Shown piece by piece: positions 6,412 through 10,189 of a stretch of 10,189 bases of DNA. The first letter of the stretch is position 1; each line of letters opens with the position of its first letter. A program made the position numbers and the translations under genes. The notes below the pieces were generated by a model. The model was not told the DNA's origin. It saw nothing but the letters and a program-made list of their open reading frames with translations, and searched no databases. The DNA lies in contig JAEHCT010000032.1 in the NCBI GenBank assembly GCA_020697635.1, forward strand, positions 1-10,189, read 5' to 3'. This DNA is from Candidatus Bathyarchaeota archaeon. Its GTDB lineage: Archaea > Thermoproteota > Bathyarchaeia > TCS64.

Positions 6412-7010
6412 GACGACCTATCCGGCTTGTACCTCTCCAGGGCTTCAGCCATGCCGCCGCAGGTGAATCGCCCCTCGGGGCAGTGCCCCAGCATGTAGCA
6501 GTATGGCCCCGCGTTCTCGAACACCTCCGGCTCCTCGTCCCTACACGAGTCTAGCATAGCGTCGGCGAGACGTCTTATCTCCCACTGGGCCCTGTTGCAG
6601 AGGCGCAGCCCGAAGAAGTGGAACAACGCGGCGCCGTCCATCGTCATGAGGAGGCTCGTCTCGGTGGCGTTGGGGAGCACGAAACGGGCGTCCTCCCTGG
6701 GTACACCGGACTCCACCAGCCCCTGGTACGCCTCGCTGGCCTTCTCCACGAGCTCGTGGAACGTCTCTGAGTCGTCCACGGTAGGCGGCGTCACGACGCG
6801 CTCGCTGAGCCTCTTCACGGTGATGTACCTCTGGCTCTGCTGGCTGAAGGAGGCGACCCTATGCCTGACCAGCTGGTGGCTGCACGCCCTGCTAATCTTC
6901 TCGACGGCGAAGGTGTAGGCGAGGTGGGGCAGTAGCTGCCTCCAACCGAGCTCCGGGAACCTGTCTCTAAGTTCCAGATACGGTGTGTGGGCTAGGAGCC
7001 TGACATTCAC
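6408..7010 (-). CDS. thyX: FAD-dependent thymidylate synthase ThyX, N-terminally shortened
   Basis: 200 residues from GTG 7010. ThyX uses FAD, NADPH and methylene-tetrahydrofolate to make dTMP from dUMP. The signature RHRVASFSQQSQR (49-61) matches the ThyX RHRxxSxxxxSxR motif, EDARFVLPNAT (106-116) and LRLCNRAQWEIR (135-146) are the dUMP/FAD-binding parts, and CPEGRFTCG (177-185) is the usual C-terminal end. However, the N-terminal part goes from VRLLAHTP straight to GWRQLLPHLAYTFAVE: roughly 45 residues of the normal domain are missing and the GHxSxxEH motif reads GWRQLLPH. The gene overlaps the upstream ThyX-like gene by GTGA, with a purine-rich stretch before the GTG. A longer in-frame start at 7145 adds only low-complexity Arg-rich sequence read out of frame with the upstream gene and was not used. 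Confidence 0.88.
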   Translation of the reverse strand: MNVRLLAHTPYLELRDRFPELGWRQLLPHLAYTFAVEKISRACSHQLVRHRVASFSQQSQRYITVKRLSERVVTPPTVDDSETFHELVEKASEAYQGLVESGVPREDARFVLPNATETSLLMTMDGAALFHFFGLRLCNRAQWEIRRLADAMLDSCRDEEPEVFENAGPYCYMLGHCPEGRFTCGGMAEALERYKPDRSS

Positions 7011-7423
7011 CTCTTCTTCTCCTCCAGGAACCCGTGTACGTCGGGCGCGACATCCTTTACGGAGGCCGCGAGTGCGTCTGTGAGCGGCGTCTTCCTCTGC
7101 TGGGCGTACTCGACGACGGCGCGCAGGTTGCCGCTGACAAGCCACCGTGTCTCCCCTAGCCTCGTGAAAGTCAGGAACCTTGTGTGCAGGGTGGCTTCCA
7201 GCACCTCGTCACCTGTGGCCTCAAGCATCCAGACTAGGCGGTTGTGTTCCAGTATGTTCCCGTGCTGGACCTCGGCGCGGCCCACCACTTCCCTCACCTT
7301 CTCGGGTTTACAGAGGAGCCTGTCGTAGAGTGTGCTTGGCTTGGCTCCGCTGGTGGTGGTGAGCATGCTGGTCGCTATCATGGTTTCAACGTTAGGGGTT
7401 TGGGCAACCAGCTCCAGCTTCAA
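7007..7423 (-). CDS. Short ThyX paralog (degenerate, N-terminal-domain type)
   Basis: 138 residues from TTG 7423. It begins MKLELVAQTP, like ThyX, and carries VQHGNILEHNRLVWMLE (52-68), equivalent to the ThyX GHxSxxEH segment that contacts FAD. In place of the RHR signature it has TRFLTFTRLGETRWLVSGNLRAV (81-103), so it lacks the dUMP/FAD arginines, and it ends before the C-terminal dUMP-binding part. It is probably a catalytically incomplete paralog. Its direct coupling to the second ThyX (GTGA overlap) and the fact that it has the motif which that protein lacks suggest a heteromeric enzyme; ThyX active sites are built from several subunits, so this is plausible but unproven. A Shine-Dalgarno (AGGTG, 7431-7435) supports the TTG start. 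Confidence 0.75.
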   Translation of the reverse strand: MKLELVAQTPNVETMIATSMLTTTSGAKPSTLYDRLLCKPEKVREVVGRAEVQHGNILEHNRLVWMLEATGDEVLEATLHTRFLTFTRLGETRWLVSGNLRAVVEYAQQRKTPLTDALAASVKDVAPDVHGFLEEKKR

Positions 7424-7430
7424 CCCGGGG

Positions 7431-7435
7431 CACCT
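7431..7435 (-). promoter_or_regulatory. Shine-Dalgarno of the short ThyX paralog
   Basis: On the minus strand AGGTG overlaps the TAG stop of the 87-aa gene and lies 7 bases before TTG 7423. It decides this non-ATG start and couples the two genes. Confidence 0.5.
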
Positions 7436-7697
7436 ATACGGGTGATACCTCGGGCTTCTTGGGCTTCGCCTTGAGCCCCGGGGGCACGTCCACGGCCCTG
7501 ACGACGTTGATGCTGTTGATGACGTAGATGGGTGTGCCGTCGGGCTCGTAGCGTTTGAGGCGTTTGATGCCTCTGAGCACGAGCTTCACCTTGAGGGTGG
7601 TGCCATCGGCTAGCTTGTACTCGTTCCACTGCTCCTTCTCCTCGGTGAAGTCTATATCCTCGGAGTCCTGGAGCGCCTCCCTTCGCATCTTCGACAT
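7434..7697 (-). CDS. Conserved-type small archaeal protein, function unknown
   Basis: 87 residues from ATG 7697. The core reads WNEYKLADGTTLKVKLVLRGIKRL with a conserved-looking GTPIYVINSINVVRAVDVP afterwards. This has the pattern of a small beta-barrel or beta-sandwich protein (alternating hydrophobic strands, DGT turn) that I have seen as an uncharacterised archaeal family; I cannot name it with confidence. The N-terminus is acidic and polar, the C-terminal tail is Lys/Pro-rich. It heads the ThyX operon, 10 bases from the next start, with a TATA-like box at 7729-7734. Context gives no firm function; a nucleic-acid or subunit-binding role would fit the fold type. Confidence 0.75.
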   Translation of the reverse strand: MSKMRREALQDSEDIDFTEEKEQWNEYKLADGTTLKVKLVLRGIKRLKRYEPDGTPIYVINSINVVRAVDVPPGLKAKPKKPEVSPV

Positions 7698-7728
7698 GGT
7701 CTCTATCCCGTGAAAGGGGCGTGTGAAG

Positions 7729-7734
7729 GTATAA
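7729..7734 (-). promoter_or_regulatory. TATA-like box of the 87-aa/ThyX operon
   Basis: TTATAC on the minus strand inside the 42-base gap after the thiI stop, 34 bases upstream of ATG 7697. It predicts a leader of about 8 bases. Read-through from thiI is also possible. Confidence 0.4.
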
Positions 7735-7739
7735 CTGTG

Positions 7740-8903
7740 TTACTGTTGGACCGTGTCTAGCACTGTGACGGCGTCTGCCGCCTCCCTGCAGAGGTCTGGC
7801 AGCCCAAGCCCCTCTTCCAGCCTACTTATGACCTCGATCTTCGATCGGGTCGCCGGGTTGGAAGGTACGGCGGTGCAGCCCTCCACCTTCCGGGCGGTGA
7901 TGTCGTAGGTGCCCACCGTTCGCGCTATGTCCTCTATCTCGACCTTGTCGAGGCCGATCAACGGACGCATAACGGGGATGGAGACGACGTTGTCTAGAAC
8001 GAAGAGGTTAGCCATGGTCTGGCTTGCAACCTGGCCCAAGCTCTCTCCCGTCACAATGGCCTTGAGGCCGTTGTCCCACGCGTAAGCCTCCGCTATCCTG
8101 TACATGGAGCGCTTACACATGATGCAGGTGTACCGGGGCTCAGGGCTCTCCAGTATCCGCTCCATAACCGGCCCCATGGGGGCTGAGAACAGCTTGAAGC
8201 CGTTTATGGGGACGTATCCGGCTACGGCTCTGAACGACTGCCTGACCCGCTCGATGTAGCTCGGCCCCACGTATGGCCTCTGATCCATGAAGAGAGGGTG
8301 CACGTCCAGGCCGCGCTTCATCATCATCCAAGCCGCCACGGGGCTGTCGATGCCCCCGCTGAAGAGGGAGACGGCCCTACCCTGTGAGCCGTAGGGCAGG
8401 CCCTTCACGCCCGGAACAATGGACGAGTACACGTATGCGGCCTTGTCCCGCACCTCGGCGTAGAGGGTGACGTCCGGCTCGTCCAGGTTGACGTGGACCC
8501 TGAACTCGTGTGCCTCCAGCACCTGGGAGCCGGCCTCCACGGCTACCTCTCTGCTGCCGTAGGGGTGGCTGCCCACCACCCTGGGACGCACCGCGAAACC
8601 TTCTCCGTCACTCATCACTCTACTGGACTCTTCGACTATGGCTTCTATCACCGAATCGAAGTCGGTGGTTGTCTCGGTGGAGGGCATGGCGTGCACGACG
8701 CCGAAGACCTTGGCGACCACGCCGGCGGCCTCCCCGGGGACGCCTTCCACGTATACCCGCCCGAACCTCCGCGTGACCTCGGCATCGGGGTACCCGGCTC
8801 TCCTCAGCTGGTGCTTGATGTGGCCTACGAGCTGCCTCTCCAACTGGTTTCGCACGTACCTCCCCTTGAGGGCTATCTCGCTGTACGAGACGAGGATCGT
8901 CAA
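7740..8903 (-). CDS. thiI: tRNA 4-thiouridine synthetase ThiI (no rhodanese domain)
   Basis: 387 residues from TTG 8903. The order is an N-terminal ferredoxin-like part with SEIALKG (8-14), a THUMP domain (about 60-165) for tRNA binding, and a PP-loop ATPase with SGGIDSP (182-188) and the later VTGESLGQVASQT (284-296). ThiI adenylates U8 of tRNA and installs sulfur. The protein stops without the C-terminal rhodanese domain of E. coli ThiI, as usual in archaea; instead it has TCIMCK (Cys260, Cys263) and Cys343 in GCTAVPSNP. In methanogen ThiI, cysteines of this type hold an Fe-S cluster needed for thiolation, so the same is inferred here. The TTG start gives the expected N-terminus and has GAGGAT 10 bases upstream. 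No thiamine-pathway gene is nearby, so tRNA modification is the likely job. Confidence 0.92.
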   Translation of the reverse strand: MTILVSYSEIALKGRYVRNQLERQLVGHIKHQLRRAGYPDAEVTRRFGRVYVEGVPGEAAGVVAKVFGVVHAMPSTETTTDFDSVIEAIVEESSRVMSDGEGFAVRPRVVGSHPYGSREVAVEAGSQVLEAHEFRVHVNLDEPDVTLYAEVRDKAAYVYSSIVPGVKGLPYGSQGRAVSLFSGGIDSPVAAWMMMKRGLDVHPLFMDQRPYVGPSYIERVRQSFRAVAGYVPINGFKLFSAPMGPVMERILESPEPRYTCIMCKRSMYRIAEAYAWDNGLKAIVTGESLGQVASQTMANLFVLDNVVSIPVMRPLIGLDKVEIEDIARTVGTYDITARKVEGCTAVPSNPATRSKIEVISRLEEGLGLPDLCREAADAVTVLDTVQQ

Positions 8904-8944
8904 TTCGGTGAATATCCTCGTATAGGCGCTCTTAAGGTGTAGGG

Positions 8945-8952
8945 TTTATATC
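8945..8952. promoter_or_regulatory. Shared TATA element of divergent thiI and hsp20
   Basis: TTTATATC on the plus strand reads GATATAAA on the minus strand. Plus-strand initiation would be near 8974, about 10 bases before the hsp20 GTG; minus-strand initiation near 8922 gives a leader of about 19 bases that contains GAGGAT (8914-8919) ahead of thiI TTG. A second minus-strand candidate is CTTAAG at 8931-8936. Confidence 0.5.
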
Positions 8953-8982
8953 GGGCACCGTTTTTTCATCTCATGAAGAGAA

Positions 8983-9570
8983 GTGTCATTTTGGGACGAG
9001 TGGTTCAAGCGGTTCGGCCGAAGGTCCAGCATCTTCGGTGACATCGACAGGATGATCGAGGAGATGGAGAAGGAGATGGCCGAGGCGTTCAAGGATATGG
9101 AGAACACGATGCCCGAGGACATGTACCGGGAGCGCCGGCTGCCCGACGGCTCTGTGCGCCGCGAGTACGGGCCCTTCGTCTACGGGTACAGCGTCAAGAT
9201 CGGTCCAGACGGAAAACCCATTATACGAGAGTTCGGAAACATGAAGCCTGGGCTCACTGGGGAGGGTAGGGCCCCGCTGAACCTCACGGAGCGGAGGGAG
9301 CCCCTCGTAGACGTCATCGAGGACGGCGACACCGTGAAGGTGGTCGCGGAGCTCCCAGGCGTCGAGAAGAGGGACATACGGCTCAAAGCAACGGACCACA
9401 GCCTCACCATAAACGTCGACAACCCGACGAGGAAGTACTACAAGGAGCTGGAGTTCCCCGAAGAGGTGGACGAGAAGACCGCCAAGTCAAACTACACCAA
9501 CGGCGTCCTTGAGATCGTGTTCAGGAAGAAGAGGCGGGACGACGCGGGCACCGAGATCAGGATCGAGTAG
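8983..9570 (+). CDS. Hsp20 / alpha-crystallin family small heat shock protein
   Basis: 195 residues from GTG 8983. An N-terminal helical region with an acidic coiled stretch (MIEEMEKEMAEAFKDME, 24-40) leads to the archaeal linker GPFVYGYSVKIGPDGKP (63-79) and IREFGN, then the alpha-crystallin domain (about 106-183) with VVAELPGVEKRDI and the closing NGVLEIVFRKK. The C-terminus EIRIE supplies the IxI motif (Ile192, Ile194) that links dimers into oligomers. Such proteins bind unfolding proteins without ATP. The nearby ATG at 8973 is out of frame, so GTG is the start. It diverges from thiI around one AT-rich element. Nothing visible identifies a heat-shock operator. Confidence 0.92.
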   Translation: MSFWDEWFKRFGRRSSIFGDIDRMIEEMEKEMAEAFKDMENTMPEDMYRERRLPDGSVRREYGPFVYGYSVKIGPDGKPIIREFGNMKPGLTGEGRAPLNLTERREPLVDVIEDGDTVKVVAELPGVEKRDIRLKATDHSLTINVDNPTRKYYKELEFPEEVDEKTAKSNYTNGVLEIVFRKKRRDDAGTEIRIE

Positions 9571-9684
9571 CCCCACGTTTTCGATACAGTAAAAAGCGGG
9601 GCCCTCGTCTGGTCTCATGGCCGATGATGTGAAGGCATTAGATTGAACCGTGATGAATCAGAGTTACACTGAGGCCACAAATAG

Positions 9685-10189
9685 CTAGCAATTAATGTAA
9701 TATACTCTGAAAGTCCATTTGATGGAAGTAATGTTATTCTGTTTGATGTGATTGATGGCTTTCTCCCCGAAAATAAACCCATAAGTGCCTATTATTTTCT
9801 CTAAACTTCCATAGTAGGATGTTTGCTCCACATCAAAATATGAAAATCCAGCTTCATCAACAAACAAGCGATGCTTAGCCATTAACTCGGTATCCGCATC
9901 TGGATCATCAATTATACTCGAAAGCTCTCCTCCGTACCATCCGGGTGCCACATCGACAGATATGATTGTGCCGCCGGGTTTGATTACTCGTCGTGCTTCT
10001 TGGATGAACTTGGGGATAACCTCTTCTGGGGGATACATTACTGCTGTTAAAGCTACAACCATGTCAGTGAAGTCGTCGTCTAAAGGAACCTCTTCAGCTC
10101 TACCGTCGACATAGACTACGTTATCAATCTCTAGTTCGCGTGTATTCTTATGGGCCAGGTCTCTCATCGCTTTCTCTGGTTCTACCCCG
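9685..10189 (-). CDS. Class I SAM-dependent methyltransferase, C-terminal part
   Basis: The frame runs off the right edge: codons upstream of the internal ATG at 10167 read GVEPEKA, the acidic post-motif-I loop, so the true start and the glycine-rich motif I lie outside the window. Visible parts are DGRAEEVPLDDDFTDMVVAL (motif II/III area), EARRVIKPGGTIISVDV (the RVLKPGG-type strand of the Methyltransf_11/UbiE group) and a C-terminal region ending YYINC. The substrate cannot be told. Codons and spacing are much richer in A and T than in the rest of the window (AAA, AAT, ATT and ATA are common), unlike the C/G-ending codons of the neighbours, which suggests acquisition from another source. It is convergent with hsp20. 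Confidence 0.78.
   Translation of the reverse strand, partial: GVEPEKAMRDLAHKNTRELEIDNVVYVDGRAEEVPLDDDFTDMVVALTAVMYPPEEVIPKFIQEARRVIKPGGTIISVDVAPGWYGGELSSIIDDPDADTELMAKHRLFVDEAGFSYFDVEQTSYYGSLEKIIGTYGFIFGEKAINHIKQNNITSIKWTFRVYYINC

Noticed and set aside
7011..7145. Longer start for ThyX at 7145
   Set aside because: The added 45 residues are Arg-rich off-frame reading of the upstream ThyX paralog; homology begins at GTG 7010 with a GTGA overlap.
6408..7423. ThyX pair as a single gene broken by a frameshift
   Set aside because: Both proteins start with their own copy of the ThyX N-terminal strand and TP motif, and the first ends cleanly at a GTGA junction, so they are tandem paralogs.
9589..9602. 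Terminator-like CCCCGCTTTTT on the minus strand downstream of the methyltransferase
   Set aside because: A five-T run could end a minus-strand transcript, but there is no further support, so it was not listed as a feature.
1..10189. tRNA, rRNA, CRISPR array or insertion sequence
   Set aside because: No cloverleaf-like block, regularly spaced repeats, terminal inverted repeats or transposase were seen by eye; a covariance-model scan was not possible.

Overview
The window looks like chromosomal DNA from a GC-rich archaeon, probably of the TACK group (Crenarchaeota/Thaumarchaeota/Bathyarchaeota-like); this placement is inferred from gene content and signals, not from a marker-gene tree. Archaeal signs are TATA-like boxes about 25-35 bases upstream of starts, starts with little or no leader, frequent GTG and TTG starts, and archaeal gene families (a PolB2-like DNA polymerase, a RadA paralog, a ThiI without rhodanese domain, an archaeal-type Hsp20).

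Layout. 1-156 (+): end of a TrmO/TsaA-type tRNA methyltransferase. 281-3379 (-): a tightly overlapping three-gene operon of RadA-like protein, 86-aa helical protein and B-family DNA polymerase. Both large proteins have lost key catalytic residues: the polymerase motif C reads YGNNDS, its exonuclease motifs are degraded, and the RadA paralog lacks Walker A and B residues. The polymerase keeps a C-terminal PIP-box-like tail. This resembles the crenarchaeal Dpo2 (PolB2) setting and, by analogy, bacterial ImuA/ImuB-type mutasomes. 3380-3577: divergent promoter region. 3578-4651 (+): an amidinotransferase/arginine-deiminase-fold enzyme. 4738-5187 (+): a Cys-rich DUF3795 protein. 5188-6285 (-): a DUF4392/D-glutamate cyclase-like protein with an added Cys cluster.

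6322-7697 (-): an operon of an 87-aa archaeal conserved-type protein, a short degenerate ThyX paralog, a second ThyX with the canonical RHR motif but a shortened N-terminal region, and a possible 29-aa protein. The two ThyX proteins hold complementary halves of the family's motifs and may form one heteromeric FAD-dependent thymidylate synthase. 7740-8903 (-): ThiI. 8983-9570 (+): Hsp20, divergent from thiI around a single AT-rich element readable as a TATA box on both strands. 9571-10189: composition turns clearly AT-rich, with a partial class I SAM methyltransferase on the minus strand, probably of different origin.

Functionally the window mixes DNA damage tolerance (PolB2 operon), thymidylate synthesis (ThyX pair), tRNA modification (TrmO, ThiI), stress protection (Hsp20) and amino-acid side reactions (amidinotransferase, glutamate cyclase). 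The most interesting parts are the doubly inactivated polymerase/recombinase operon and the divided ThyX. I saw no CRISPR array, insertion sequence, rRNA or tRNA gene.
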